Position numbers and translations under genes: made by a program. The notes below the pieces were generated by a model. That model was not told the origin of the DNA, ran no database searches, and worked only from the letters and a program-made list of their open reading frames with translations. 64,000 bases of DNA, from positions 207,501 to 271,500 of the forward strand of contig CALJVT010000006.1 in the NCBI GenBank assembly GCA_937773555.1. The letters run 5' to 3'. Shown in pieces: positions 39,811-49,049 of the stretch. Position 1 is the first letter of the stretch, and each line of letters begins with the position of its first letter. This stretch comes from an uncultured Pseudomonadales bacterium (GTDB taxonomy: Bacteria > Pseudomonadota > Gammaproteobacteria > Pseudomonadales > Balneatricaceae).

Positions 39811-40161
39811 TCAGCGGTTTAGTTAACCAATTCAAACATCAACATAACCTTGCTGCTGGTCGTTTATTAACATCATGCCTTAGCCAAACTCTGTTTACAA
39901 AAATAACACAAGGCCAAATTACTATTCCCCAGCTAGTCATCCCAGTGCCACTGCATAAACGAAGGTTGAGACAAAGGGGGTTCAACCAAGCACAGGTTAT
40001 TGCAATGGGAATTAGCCAATCATTGAATTTAAAGATCAATACACGATTATGCCACCGTGAGGTGTATCACTCCCCCCAACAAGGGCAAAGTCGTCAACAA
40101 CGGATAACGCAAATGAAAGGGGTTTTTAATATAGCCCCAGCAGAGGTGGACCAAAGGATCA
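39811..40161 (+). pseudogene. comF: comF fragment, middle part (duplicate)
   Basis: This is identical to comF 39172-39522 (about codons 85-201). It lacks the start and zinc module and ends at the insert. Short frames here are remnants, not genes. The remaining 3' part of the same copy is at 42112-42263. Confidence 0.9.
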
Positions 40162-40823
40162 TACGGTGTATTGACTTGGCGCAACCGACACAATGCCACT
40201 CCCAATGCCCTTTTAGCAGGTAGACCCATATTATAAGAAAAATTTCTGACGGCGTCGTAAACACCGTAAGTCAACATAATCGAGTTGATACGTTTATCGA
40301 TTAAGTCCACATGGGATTTATCAGTAAAATGCGAGCGCCCTCGATTCACTAGGCATTCACAGGCTCTTGCTGGATCACGACAACTCATGTTTATTGCACA
40401 CTGCTTAAAATAACAATCGAGAGTTTCTTCAACACGATCGTCTAAATTACCGATCGCTTTAAGTAAATTACCGATAACAATATTATGGAAGCCAGTTGTC
40501 TTTTCACTTAACTCAACATCTTGGTCGACGCGGTTATCTTTGTTATCTGATAAGGCGGCAGTAACATCTTCAATACGGTGGATGGGGGTAGAGCTGCGCG
40601 TGGCAATTATATGGGTAACAACAATTGCACTGGCATTGATAAAAAGATTTCGAGGAACCCCAAATTATTTAGGATGAATTTTCTTTAAATCGAGGATGTA
40701 GTCGGCGACGCTACCCTGTCCATAAGCCTCGGCAACTTCGCTATGAATACGCTCGATGATGACTAGTAGCGCTTGAGTATTTAAGGATTAATTAACCAGT
40801 TGAAAATGAAATTCAGATGCCAT
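40162..40823 (-). pseudogene. glsA: Decayed glutaminase gene
   Basis: In one frame from 40823 the sequence reads MASEFHF..., a stop, then GQGSVADYILDLKKIHP, a second stop, then PRNLFINASAIVV, LLKAIGNLDDRVEETLDCYF, MSCRDPARACECLVNRG and INSIMLTYGVYDAVRNFSYN to GLPAK. These match the serine-dependent glutaminase (GlsA/YneH) pattern. About 80 residues with the catalytic Ser-x2-Lys (SISK) region are gone. After GLPAK a one-base shift is needed to continue as GIGSGIVSVAPSQYTV, and then the gene is cut by the segment end. Four lesions show it is dead. Confidence 0.8.
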
Positions 40824-40860
40824 AATACCTTACTGTCTTATACGTTTTTAACATTATCGA

Positions 40861-41580
40861 TTAAAATAAAAAAGTGACAAGCCACGGCAGCGCCAGCGCG
40901 CTAATTAACGTTGACAAAGCCATCGCTAAGCCTGAAAAAGCACCCATCTCAGCGCTTATCTTAAAGGCTCGCGCGGTGCCAATGCCGTGCGCGGCAACAC
41001 CCACCGCTATGCCTTTAACACTGTTATCTTTGATACCTAGCAAGCTAAATAGAAGTGTACAAATTAGCGCACCGGTAACACCCGTCATCACCACTAGCGC
41101 CGCCGTGAGTGAAGGTAGTGCCCCTATTTTTTCTGCAATACCCATGGCAACGGGCGCAGTCACTGATTTAGGCGCTAAAGAGAGTTGTGTTTGGATATCG
41201 GCACCTAGCCATTTAGCAATAAAGACCGAGCTTACCGCCCCTAACACTACGCCCGTGCTAATAGCGACCATAGCTGAGAACCAAATCTTTTTGAGCTTAG
41301 AGACTTGATGATAAAGTGGAATAGCCAAGGCAACTGTGGCCGGTCCTAGCAAAAAATGAATATATTGAGCACCCGAAAAATAGAGCTGATAATCTGTTTT
41401 GGTCAGCGCTAAAAAAGATATCAATAAGGTTATCGATATGGCAACAGGATTGAGAAGCGGATTCGCATTAGACCACTCGTAAAGTTGAGACGCTGCGCAG
41501 TAAACAATCAGCGTTACTGTTAGCCATAACAGTGGGCTAGTAGAAAGGTAGACCCATACACCTTCATTTACACCGTTCAT
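40861..41580 (-). CDS. lrgB: LrgB/CidB-family membrane protein
   Basis: The 239-residue protein is highly hydrophobic with about six membrane helices and contains the LrgB-type stretches GPATVALAIPLYHQ, KSVTAPVAMGIAEKIGALPSL and AHGIGTARAFKIS. Partner LrgA is just upstream with a 4-bp ATGA overlap. LrgAB/CidAB (YohJK in E. coli) are holin/antiholin-like or transport pairs linked to cell death and to pyruvate or glycolate export in different organisms; the role here is unknown. It lies inside the 1950-bp segment and seems intact. Confidence 0.86.
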   Translation of the reverse strand: MNGVNEGVWVYLSTSPLLWLTVTLIVYCAASQLYEWSNANPLLNPVAISITLLISFLALTKTDYQLYFSGAQYIHFLLGPATVALAIPLYHQVSKLKKIWFSAMVAISTGVVLGAVSSVFIAKWLGADIQTQLSLAPKSVTAPVAMGIAEKIGALPSLTAALVVMTGVTGALICTLLFSLLGIKDNSVKGIAVGVAAHGIGTARAFKISAEMGAFSGLAMALSTLISALALPWLVTFLF

Positions 41581-41987
41581 ATTTTAGTTTCGCTTTGACT
41601 ATCAGTATCTAATTTCAACAATCGATTAAGCAACATCATCACCCCAGCCGTTACCGCCATTGTGATTATAGAGCCTAAAACAATGGCGGCGATAATGGGC
41701 AGCCACTGATCTTCAAGTCGATCAATATGCACAATCAGACCGACACCAGCGGGAATAAACAACAGAGATAGATGGTTTAAAATAGCAGCTGCGCTATTGC
41801 TCAGCGCATCATTTTGCGGTTGTTTCTCAGCATTGTTGTTTTTGATTTTATAAAAAACTAGCAGTGATAAAAATAGTAATGACATACCAATAACGGGGCC
41901 AGGAACGCTTAAAGTGAAAAAAAGCGATAGTCCCTCACCTATTAATTGATAGATAAGCAGCAGTGTTAGGCCGTACAGAAAATTCAT
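41577..41987 (-). CDS. lrgA: LrgA/CidA-family holin-like protein
   Basis: The 136 residues have four predicted membrane helices and the family motif around LIGEGLSLFFTLSVPGPVIG, then SLLFIPAGVGLIVH. The C-terminus is charged. It precedes lrgB with ATGA overlap. It is inside the segment inserted in the second comF copy, so it is probably an acquired pair. No two-component lytSR genes are visible nearby. Confidence 0.85.
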   Translation of the reverse strand: MNFLYGLTLLLIYQLIGEGLSLFFTLSVPGPVIGMSLLFLSLLVFYKIKNNNAEKQPQNDALSNSAAAILNHLSLLFIPAGVGLIVHIDRLEDQWLPIIAAIVLGSIITMAVTAGVMMLLNRLLKLDTDSQSETKI

Positions 41988-42085
41988 AATAAATCCAAAA
42001 AAACGTCACCCTAAAACTTATCAGGGCATTGTGAATAAAGATCACGGTTAATCACCCAAGGACGCTTAATCGACAAGAGGAATCG

Positions 42086-42111
42086 ATGACAAATGATCTA
42101 TACCAGGTCAC
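42086..42111 (+). pseudogene. Truncated start of an unidentified gene at the insert edge
   Basis: AAGAGGA sits 4 bp before an ATG at 42086, a good ribosome site. The frame reads MTNDLYQVT and then hits TAG formed at the junction with comF. It is divergent from lrgA, where a regulator gene would be expected, but nine residues do not identify it. Confidence 0.5.
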
Positions 42112-42263
42112 ATAGTATCGCTATTATTAATGACGTTATGACAACCGGGGCCACGGTCCAAGCGTTAAGCAAAAAATTAATCACCGCTTGGGGCGGCCCC
42201 TTAGACATTCAAATTTGGTGTGTTGCCAGAGCGCAACCGCCTGACATCTTGCTTGATTGGTAA
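42112..42263 (+). pseudogene. comF: comF fragment, 3' end (duplicate)
   Basis: This matches comF 39523-39674 with two changes. One (39540 g to 42129 a) changes Asp to Asn in the PRPP loop IIDDVMTTG. With no start it cannot make ComF. A third difference (42267) is just after the stop. Confidence 0.9.
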
Positions 42264-42268
42264 CCACA

Positions 42269-42466
42269 CTACTCGTCTTCAGTGGGTTGCTCAGGTAGGG
42301 TTTTTTCATCTTGGATGCGTTGGTAGATCTCTTCACGATGAACTGCAACATCCCGTGGGGCGTTTACACCAATACGCACTTGATTACCTTTTACACCTAG
42401 CACGGTGACCGTAACTTCATCACCAACCATCAGTGTTTCACCAACACGTCGAGTTAAAATCAACAT
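42269..42466 (-). CDS. csrA: Carbon storage regulator CsrA (RsmA)
   Basis: CsrA binds GGA motifs in mRNA leaders to control translation and decay, governing carbon flow, motility and biofilm. The 65 residues begin [20 protein letters not shown] and contain [18 protein letters not shown] with the RNA-binding Arg. The start at 42466 has GGAG eight bases before it; the upstream in-frame extension has no similarity. It follows lysC and alaS as in Pseudomonas. The end is duplicated at 39680-39810. Confidence 0.97.
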   Translation of the reverse strand: MLILTRRVGETLMVGDEVTVTVLGVKGNQVRIGVNAPRDVAVHREEIYQRIQDEKTLPEQPTEDE

Positions 42467-42617
42467 ATCAAAGCTCCATTTTTCGGGCCGATAAACCAAC
42501 CACAGCTGATTTTCGAACACCTTTATTATTCCTACAAAACTTGCTTTCTAGCGATGCAAATAAAACCCTAGCCATCACTAGTGTTCCACTTACCCTGTGA
42601 TGATAGATGTAAATATA

Positions 42618-43853
42618 TTATTCTTCAAGACTTTGCGGCTTATCCATTTCAAAAGTTGAATGTAAGGCCCGCACAGCTAATTCTAAATATTTTTCATCAA
42701 TAACCACAGACACCTTAATTTCTGACGTAGATATCATTTGAATATTAATATTTTCTCTAGCTAAACTCTCAAACATACGGCTGGCTACACCTGCATGAGA
42801 GCGCATGCCTACCCCCACAATTGAGACCTTGGCGATTTTCTCACTACCAATGGCACCTTTTGCATTAAGGCTTTGGGCGACACCTTTTAGTGTAGTCAGT
42901 GCTAAATCATAATCGTTCCGATGAACAGTGAAGGTGAAATCTGTGAGACCTTCAGCACTCACGTTTTGCAAAATCATGTCCACTTCTACATTGGCATCGC
43001 TTATAGGGCCCAAAATTTTTGACGCCACACCAGGGACGTCAGGCACTCCAGTAACAGTAAGCTTAGCCTCATCGCGGTTAAAGGCGATGCCAGAAATAAC
43101 GGGTTGTTCCATGGTATTTTCACTCTCAGTTGTAATCAGTGTTCCTGGGCCTTCTTGGAAACTATGTAGCACGCGAAGCGGAACATTGTATTTGCCAGCA
43201 AATTCTACGGCTCGTATTTGTAAAACCTTTGAACCCAAGCTAGCCATTTCCAGCATTTCTTCAAAGGTAATTTCTGTAAGACGCCTAGCGTTATCTACCA
43301 CCCTTGGGTCTGTAGTATAAACCCCATCGACATCTGTATATATTTGACACTCATCAGCCTTTAAAGCAGCTGCTAGGGCTACACCAGTAGTGTCTGAACC
43401 ACCTCGCCCTAGGGTCGTAATGTTGCCTTGGTCATCAACGCCTTGGAATCCTGCAACCACAACCACACGACCCTCATTAAGGTCGTTACGCATATTCTCC
43501 ACGTCAATGTTTTGAATACGGGCTTTAGTGTGCGAGGAATCTGTTTGAATTTTTACCTGAGTACCGGTATAGGATCGCGCGGGACAGTCCTTTGCTGCTA
43601 ACGCCATACACAGCAGGGCAATAGTGACCTGTTCGCCGGTAGAGACAAGAACATCCATTTCACGAGGTAGTGGCCTATCTTGCATCTCATTGGCCATCTG
43701 GATCAAACGATTAGTCTCTCCGCTCATCGCAGATACAACGACCACAATATCATGACCTTTATCTCGAAAGCCTTTCACTTTATCTGCTACTTGCTGGATA
43801 CGCTCTACTGAACCAACAGAAGTTCCACCAAATTTTTGTACATACAACGCCAT
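42618..43853 (-). CDS. lysC: Aspartate kinase
   Basis: The enzyme phosphorylates aspartate, the entry to lysine, threonine and methionine synthesis. The 411 residues start MALYVQKFGGTSVGSVER (start at 43853). The kinase domain runs to about 245 with LGRGGSDTTGVALAAAL and YTDVDGVYTTDPR. Two ACT domains follow (about 260-400) with VPDVPGVASKI and VGVGMRSHAGVAS, IQMISTSEIKVS, the usual lysine/threonine feedback site. It is monofunctional. It precedes csrA. Confidence 0.96.
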   Translation of the reverse strand: MALYVQKFGGTSVGSVERIQQVADKVKGFRDKGHDIVVVVSAMSGETNRLIQMANEMQDRPLPREMDVLVSTGEQVTIALLCMALAAKDCPARSYTGTQVKIQTDSSHTKARIQNIDVENMRNDLNEGRVVVVAGFQGVDDQGNITTLGRGGSDTTGVALAAALKADECQIYTDVDGVYTTDPRVVDNARRLTEITFEEMLEMASLGSKVLQIRAVEFAGKYNVPLRVLHSFQEGPGTLITTESENTMEQPVISGIAFNRDEAKLTVTGVPDVPGVASKILGPISDANVEVDMILQNVSAEGLTDFTFTVHRNDYDLALTTLKGVAQSLNAKGAIGSEKIAKVSIVGVGMRSHAGVASRMFESLARENINIQMISTSEIKVSVVIDEKYLELAVRALHSTFEMDKPQSLEE

Positions 43854-43921
43854 CTTCATTCCTTAATCGCATTCTAAATCGTTTGCTGCTTTACCTTGTA
43901 TTTAAGCGTAACAACCTTATG

Positions 43922-46555
43922 CTAGGCTAGGATGCCTTGCAACCAAGCCTGAGCACTTTCTAAAGCCAAGGGGAGTTGATCTGCTTGACCACCACCTTGT
44001 GCCATATCAGGGCGACCACCACCTTTGCCAGACATGTTAGACGCTGTATGACGAATGAGATCCCCCGCTTTTACTTTACTTGTAAGATCTGGTGTTACAC
44101 TGGCAACAATACTGGCTTTGTCACCTTGTGTAACTGCTAGCATCACCACACCAGAACCTAACTCGCTACTTAATTGGCCTATGGCGTCACGTAACGACTT
44201 AGGCTCCACCCCCTCAAGCTGACTAATGAGCACTTTAACGCCATTAATGTCTTGCGCTTGCGAGATGAGATTAGCACCTTGTGATGCTGCCATTTTAGCT
44301 TTTAGCTGGTCGAGTTCACGCTCTAGCAGGCGATTTTTTTCAATTAAGGCCTGCACTTTGTCAGTGACTTGTTCCCTACTTGCTTTAACGAGGCCAGAAA
44401 CTGCTAAAAGTGTGTGGCCAGTATTTGCTAACCATCCACTGGCTGCTGCGCCAGTTAGAGCTTCCACTCGCCTTACTCCAGCAGCCACACCAGCTTCTGA
44501 AGTAACCACAAAAGCGCCGATATCACCTGTACGGTTGACATGGGTACCGCCACAAAGCTCTAGAGAAAATATTTGCTCATCCTGCCCCACTGTTCCAGGT
44601 TCGGTATGCGTGCTGCCCATGGTAATGACACGCACCCTGTCACCATATTTTTCACCAAATAAAGCCATGGCTCCCGCTGCTTTAGCGTCATCAATGGCCA
44701 TAGTTTCTGAGGCGACGACTGTATTACCACGAATTTCTTGATTGACTATGGTTTCAATATCAGCCAACTGCGCCGTTGTAACAGGTTCAGGGTGAGAAAA
44801 GTCAAACCTAAGCCTATCTGGGTCAACTAAAGAGCCCTTTTGCGTAACATGGTCGCCTAATACTTGGCGCATCGCCTCGTGAAGAAGGTGAGTTGCAGAG
44901 TGGTTTTTTGCAGAATTAGCGCGCAAACTGCCATCTACTAAAGTTTCTACGGTATCCCCTAAACTGACCTGACCACTAATAAGCTGTCCATGGTGAATAA
45001 AGTGCTGTCCTTGTTTTTGCGTGTCTGTAACTTGAATACGGCCACCCTGCCACTCAATAACACCATGATCTCCTGTTTGACCACCGGCCTCAGCATAAAA
45101 AGAGGTTGTATCCAAAACGATCTGGATAGCACCAGACTGGGTTACACTTTGACATAGCTCACCTTCAACAATCAGGGCCATAACCTTGCCAGTGTGAGTT
45201 AATTTTTCATAGCCTTGGAAATGGGTCTGGCCTGCTAACTCTAACTTTTGAGTATAGTCCACTGCAAAACTACTAGCTGAGCGAGCACGGGCACGTTGCT
45301 CTTCCATAGCAATTTCGAAGCCGTCAATATCCATCTGCATATTCTGCTCACGAGCAATATCAGCAGTAAGATCAACTGGAAAGCCGTAGGTATCGTAGAG
45401 CTTAAAAATTGTATCCCCTGGAATAATATCCCCACTGAGCTTGGCTAGATCTTGATCGAGAATACGCATCCCCTGATCTAGGGTTTTAACAAATTGTTTC
45501 TCTTCTTTGGTAATCACTTTTTCAATATTAGCCTGTGCTGCTATCAAGTCTGGGTAGGCTTCACCCATTTCTGTGACCAAGGGTTTTACTAATTGGTTTA
45601 AAAAGCTGCCTTTGGCGCCCAACTTATTACCATGGCGAATTGCACGCCGCATAATACGACGAAGTACATAGCCACGGCCTTCATTAGACGGCGTCACTCC
45701 GTCTAAAATCAGAAAAGATACCGAGCGAATGTGGTCCGCAATAACACGTAACGATTTGCTTTCTATATCGTCAGTGCCAATAACTTCCGCGGCAGCCTTT
45801 AATAAGTGCTGAAAAAGATCAATTTCGTAGTTTGAGTGGACATTTTGTAGAATTGCTGCAATGCGCTCTAAACCCATACCCGTATCGATTGATTGCTTTG
45901 GCAAGGGTGTCATTGTGCCGCTGGAATCGCGGTTAAACTGCATGAACACCATGTTCCAAATTTCGATATAGCGATCACCATCTTCTTCTGGAGTGCCTGG
46001 AGGGCCGCCCCAAATATCTTCACCATGATCATAAAATATTTCAGAACAGGGGCCACAAGGGCCAGTGTCACCCATAGACCAAAAGTTATCTTCGTCTAAA
46101 CGGGAAAATCGCTGCTGATTGATACCAATTTCTTCAAACCAGATTTTTTCGGCTTCAGCGTCACTGTGGTGCACTGTAACCCACAGCTTATCTTCAGGAA
46201 GACCTAGCTCTACCGTTAAAAAGTTCCATGCGAACTTAATTGCGTCTTGCTTAAAATAATCACCAAAGCTGAAGTTTCCTAACATTTCAAAAAAAGTATG
46301 ATGGCGGGCTGTGTAGCCCACGTTTTCAAGGTCATTATGCTTGCCACCAGCGCGCACACAGCGCTGAGAAGAAACAGCACGTTGATAGGATCGCTCTTCG
46401 TCGCCTAAAAAAACATCTTTAAACTGAACCATTCCCGCATTAGTGAATAACAAGGTCGCATCATTACCAGGCACTAAAGAACTACTAGGCACGACTTGGT
46501 GCCCCAAGTTTTGGTAATAAGTAAGGAACGCCTGACGGATAGCCGCTATTTTCAT
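43922..46555 (-). CDS. alaS: Alanyl-tRNA synthetase
   Basis: This class II synthetase charges tRNA-Ala and clears mischarged Ser and Gly. The 877 residues start [19 protein letters not shown]. Motif 2 region [19 protein letters not shown] (about 85), the editing-domain metal site [11 protein letters not shown] (about 568) with [11 protein letters not shown] (about 668), and a C-terminal coiled coil and C-Ala domain with [12 protein letters not shown] are all present. It lies between recX and lysC. Confidence 0.97.
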   Translation of the reverse strand: MKIAAIRQAFLTYYQNLGHQVVPSSSLVPGNDATLLFTNAGMVQFKDVFLGDEERSYQRAVSSQRCVRAGGKHNDLENVGYTARHHTFFEMLGNFSFGDYFKQDAIKFAWNFLTVELGLPEDKLWVTVHHSDAEAEKIWFEEIGINQQRFSRLDEDNFWSMGDTGPCGPCSEIFYDHGEDIWGGPPGTPEEDGDRYIEIWNMVFMQFNRDSSGTMTPLPKQSIDTGMGLERIAAILQNVHSNYEIDLFQHLLKAAAEVIGTDDIESKSLRVIADHIRSVSFLILDGVTPSNEGRGYVLRRIMRRAIRHGNKLGAKGSFLNQLVKPLVTEMGEAYPDLIAAQANIEKVITKEEKQFVKTLDQGMRILDQDLAKLSGDIIPGDTIFKLYDTYGFPVDLTADIAREQNMQMDIDGFEIAMEEQRARARSASSFAVDYTQKLELAGQTHFQGYEKLTHTGKVMALIVEGELCQSVTQSGAIQIVLDTTSFYAEAGGQTGDHGVIEWQGGRIQVTDTQKQGQHFIHHGQLISGQVSLGDTVETLVDGSLRANSAKNHSATHLLHEAMRQVLGDHVTQKGSLVDPDRLRFDFSHPEPVTTAQLADIETIVNQEIRGNTVVASETMAIDDAKAAGAMALFGEKYGDRVRVITMGSTHTEPGTVGQDEQIFSLELCGGTHVNRTGDIGAFVVTSEAGVAAGVRRVEALTGAAASGWLANTGHTLLAVSGLVKASREQVTDKVQALIEKNRLLERELDQLKAKMAASQGANLISQAQDINGVKVLISQLEGVEPKSLRDAIGQLSSELGSGVVMLAVTQGDKASIVASVTPDLTSKVKAGDLIRHTASNMSGKGGGRPDMAQGGGQADQLPLALESAQAWLQGILA

Positions 46556-46680
46556 GGTCAGTCTCGCTGTTAAGACAAAAGGGCAAGTATATACTGAACC
46601 ACTAATATCTTTCGACCATTGCAGACGATTTACACTCTAAATTACCTATTTATTGAACATTTTTATATAAATGGGCAGAC

Positions 46681-47178
46681 TCACGGTTGCTTGTCTGGGT
46701 GCATATCCAAGGCATAGTAAATATGTTCTTGGGCAAAACCACGTTGGTATAAATATTTTGCTTGCTTGGATCTTTCTTTAAGACTGCTGGCCAATGCCCA
46801 ACCGCAGTGCTTGCGCTTTTGCTGTAATGCCTTTTCAAACCAATCAAACTGCTGTTCCTGCATTTGCCTGAACACCAAATCACGGTCTAATCCATATTGC
46901 ACACCCCATTGATAGAGCCGTGATGGACCATAACCCACATTCGCCTTTGATCGAACTAGCACTTCCGAGAAGCGCAAGTCCGATTGCAAACCCAAACGCT
47001 GAAGATCGTCAAGCAAACTTTCTAAGTCAACTATCCAACCGTTTTCGACTGCCTTAATATGAAGCTTTCGCTGCAACTCATTGCGAGATTGCTCACGACG
47101 AGCCAACAAACCTATCGCTTTATAACGTAAGGCTGAAGTTTGTTTTTTTTGCTCTGTAGCCACATTCTGATTTTGCAT
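46681..47178 (-). CDS. recX: Regulatory protein RecX
   Basis: RecX binds and limits RecA filaments. The 165 residues show the helical repeats of RecX with LARREQSRNELQRKL (about 25) and FSEVLVRSKANVGYGPSRL (about 72). The start at 47178 (ATG) is preferred over TTG codons just upstream. It follows recA after 25 bp, as in most gammaproteobacteria, and is probably co-transcribed by read-through under LexA control. Confidence 0.92.
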   Translation of the reverse strand: MQNQNVATEQKKQTSALRYKAIGLLARREQSRNELQRKLHIKAVENGWIVDLESLLDDLQRLGLQSDLRFSEVLVRSKANVGYGPSRLYQWGVQYGLDRDLVFRQMQEQQFDWFEKALQQKRKHCGWALASSLKERSKQAKYLYQRGFAQEHIYYALDMHPDKQP

Positions 47179-47203
47179 AACCAACAAAATTTAAAATAAC
47201 AAT

Positions 47204-48241
47204 TTAAAAGGTCAGTGGTGTAACTACATCTCCTGCTGCTTCTTTAGCTTTAGGGATACTCAAAAGAGCTTCCCTAATTTGCAGTTCAATCTCTTCCCCA
47301 ATCTCTGGGTGATCTAACAAGTATTGCGCAGCATTGGCTTTACCTTGACCAATCTTGTCACCTTTATAAGCGTACCAAGCGCCGGCCTTATCCACCAAAT
47401 TTTGCTTCACACCCAGATCAATAATCTCTCCCATACGGTAAATACCTTTACCGTATATGATTTGAAACTCTGCTTGCTTAAAAGGTGATGCTACTTTGTT
47501 TTTAACAACCTTAACTCGCGTTTCATTACCTACAATCTCATCGCCACTTTTTACTGCACCTATGCGACGTATATCCAAGCGGACCGAAGAGTAGAATTTT
47601 AATGCATTACCACCAGTTGTAGTTTCTGGGCTACCAAACATTACGCCAATTTTCATCCGAATCTGGTTGATAAATATTACCAAACAGTTCGCATTTTTAA
47701 TATTTCCAGTAATTTTACGCATGGCCTGAGACAATAAACGCGCCTGCAATCCTACGTGATGGTCACCCATTTCGCCTTCAATTTCTGCCTTAGGTGTCAA
47801 CGCGGCTACAGAGTCGATAATAATCACATCAACAGCATTTGAACGTACAAGCATGTCAGTAATTTCAAGCGCCTGCTCACCTGTGTCTGGCTGACTCACT
47901 AATAAGTCGTCAACATTAACGCCCAACTTTTCTGCATAGCTTGGGTCTAAAGCATGCTCAGCGTCAACAAAAGCACAGGTTTTACCAATTTTTTGAGCTT
48001 CAGCTATCACCTGTAGGGTCAGCGTCGTTTTACCAGAAGATTCTGGACCATAGATTTCACAAATTCGTCCAAATGGTAAACCACCTATGCCTAAAGCAAT
48101 ATCTAAGCCAAGTGAACCAGTAGACACTGATGGGATAGCTTCTCTGGGTTGGTCGCCCATGCGCATTACTGCACCCTTACCAAATTGGCGTTCGATTTGA
48201 CCTAGCGCCGCATCGAGGGCTTTTTGTTTGTTTGCATCCAT
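47204..48241 (-). CDS. recA: Recombinase RecA
   Basis: RecA forms filaments on single-stranded DNA for homologous recombination and triggers LexA cleavage. The 345 residues start [20 protein letters not shown]. Walker A is GPESSGKTT (about 66), and loop 2 region [20 protein letters not shown] (about 193) is intact. The start at 48241 has AAGG eight bases upstream; GTG at 48250 is less likely. Two LexA boxes lie upstream. Neighbours pncC and recX are conventional. Confidence 0.98.
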   Translation of the reverse strand: MDANKQKALDAALGQIERQFGKGAVMRMGDQPREAIPSVSTGSLGLDIALGIGGLPFGRICEIYGPESSGKTTLTLQVIAEAQKIGKTCAFVDAEHALDPSYAEKLGVNVDDLLVSQPDTGEQALEITDMLVRSNAVDVIIIDSVAALTPKAEIEGEMGDHHVGLQARLLSQAMRKITGNIKNANCLVIFINQIRMKIGVMFGSPETTTGGNALKFYSSVRLDIRRIGAVKSGDEIVGNETRVKVVKNKVASPFKQAEFQIIYGKGIYRMGEIIDLGVKQNLVDKAGAWYAYKGDKIGQGKANAAQYLLDHPEIGEEIELQIREALLSIPKAKEAAGDVVTPLTF

Positions 48242-48296
48242 GAGGTTCACCTTGTTTTTTTGGGTCTTAAGCCCAAGCTTTGAGTCTTTTTTGACA

Positions 48297-48331
48297 CTGT
48301 AGTTACATACAGTAACTGTTTGTATGTACAG
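48297..48331. promoter_or_regulatory. Two tandem LexA (SOS) boxes upstream of recA
   Basis: CTGTAGTTACATACAG (48297-48312) and CTGTTTGTATGTACAG (48316-48331) each fit CTGT-N8-ACAG. Their starts are 19 bp apart, about two helical turns, so LexA dimers could bind on one face. Confidence 0.88.
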
Positions 48332-48360
48332 TATTAAAACATACCTACAAAAAAGTGCAA
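48332..48360 (-). promoter_or_regulatory. Probable sigma-70 promoter of recA
   Basis: On the minus strand TTGCAC (48355-48360) and TTAATA (48332-48337) have a 17-bp spacer. The -10 abuts the upstream LexA box, which fits SOS repression. Confidence 0.6.
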
Positions 48361-48384
48361 GGCTTAATATTTAAAAAGCTATTA

Positions 48385-48885
48385 CTACTGACTAATTAAG
48401 GCCTTTAGAGCCATACACACCGCGTCATTTTGGATTTTTTTTCGACTACCTTTAAAATGGTGAAGTTGACTATTCACCACCAACCCGCCTTGAGACCATG
48501 CAATCCAAACACTTCCCACAGGTTTTTCTGTAGTACCTCCATCAGGCCCAGCAATGCCACTCACTGCCACACACACACTTGCAGTCATTGCCTGACAACC
48601 ACCTATTGCCATGGCTTCAACCACTTCCTTACTAACCGCCCCATAGGCTTTAATTGCCTCCGCTTCAACGCCAAGTAGATTAATTTTGGCACTATTACTA
48701 TAGCTAATAATACCCCCGTTAAACCATGCGGAGCTTCCAGGAAGCGAAGTCAGTGCAGCACCAATCGCACCCCCGGTGCACGACTCTGCTGTGGCTAGGG
48801 TAAGGCCCTTTTTTACAAATAAGCGGGCCACTTCAATAGCTAGATCTTCGGTTTGGGTCGGGTCTAAAACTAATTTACTTTGCAT
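48385..48885 (-). CDS. pncC: Nicotinamide-nucleotide amidohydrolase (CinA C-terminal domain)
   Basis: PncC deamidates NMN to nicotinate mononucleotide in pyridine salvage. The 166 residues contain TLATAESCTGGAIGAAL (about 27), FNGGIISYSNSAKINLLGV, AVSGIAGPDGGTTEKPVGSVWIA and the terminal VCMALKAL. The stand-alone CinA domain is about 165 residues in relatives. In-frame ATGs at 48885, 48891 and 48900 are close together and I cannot separate them well; a longer start at 48960 is unlikely. It sits between mutS and recA as in E. coli and Pseudomonas. Confidence 0.9.
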   Translation of the reverse strand: MQSKLVLDPTQTEDLAIEVARLFVKKGLTLATAESCTGGAIGAALTSLPGSSAWFNGGIISYSNSAKINLLGVEAEAIKAYGAVSKEVVEAMAIGGCQAMTASVCVAVSGIAGPDGGTTEKPVGSVWIAWSQGGLVVNSQLHHFKGSRKKIQNDAVCMALKALISQ

Positions 48886-49049
48886 GAGCATAAACACCAT
48901 TATTACAGCAGTAGTATTGGCTGCTGCCAATATGGAAGTCACTATGAACCCAGATTGCACTTGAGAGCAAGTTTAAATTGCTCGAATTGGGGTGCTTCTA
49001 GTAACATGGTTCTTTTAGCTTTCGTCATCTTACCCGCGAGATCATCTTC

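Larger units (their letters stand above)
40162..42111. mobile_element. 1950-bp captured DNA segment (no transposase)
   Basis: The segment interrupts the second comF copy. It carries lrgA and lrgB on the minus strand, a decayed glutaminase cut off at the left end, and a cut-off gene start at the right end. I saw no transposase, integrase, long terminal inverted repeats or target duplication. It looks like a fragment of foreign or distant chromosomal DNA joined in by end-joining or microhomology-driven repair. Confidence 0.75.
39811..42399 (+). repeat. Tandem duplication, unit 2, split by a 1950-bp insert
   Basis: The left part is 39811-40161 and the right part 42112-42399. The offset to unit 1 is 639 bp left of the insert and 2589 bp right of it, so the insert is exactly 1950 bp (40162-42111) with no loss of target sequence. 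Confidence 0.92.

Noticed and set aside
39945-40223. 92-codon plus-strand frame at the left comF copy/insert junction
   Set aside because: It is duplicated comF sequence running into the antisense of the glutaminase remnant, with no own start region.
40047-40388. 113-codon minus-strand frame starting MSCRDPARACEC
   Set aside because: Its first two thirds are the glutaminase remnant and the rest is antisense comF; the Met is internal to the glutaminase, so it is reported as a pseudogene.
40162-42111. Insertion sequence or composite transposon
   Set aside because: No transposase, no target duplication, and only a weak TGACTTGG/TGACCTGG likeness between the ends.
42530-42617. tRNA genes next to csrA, as in Pseudomonas
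   Set aside because: No cloverleaf or T-loop consensus could be made out in this gap or elsewhere in the window.
44226-44741. 171-codon plus-strand frame opposite alaS
   Set aside because: It is antisense to a conserved alaS region and Ser/Thr-rich as expected from a shadow frame.
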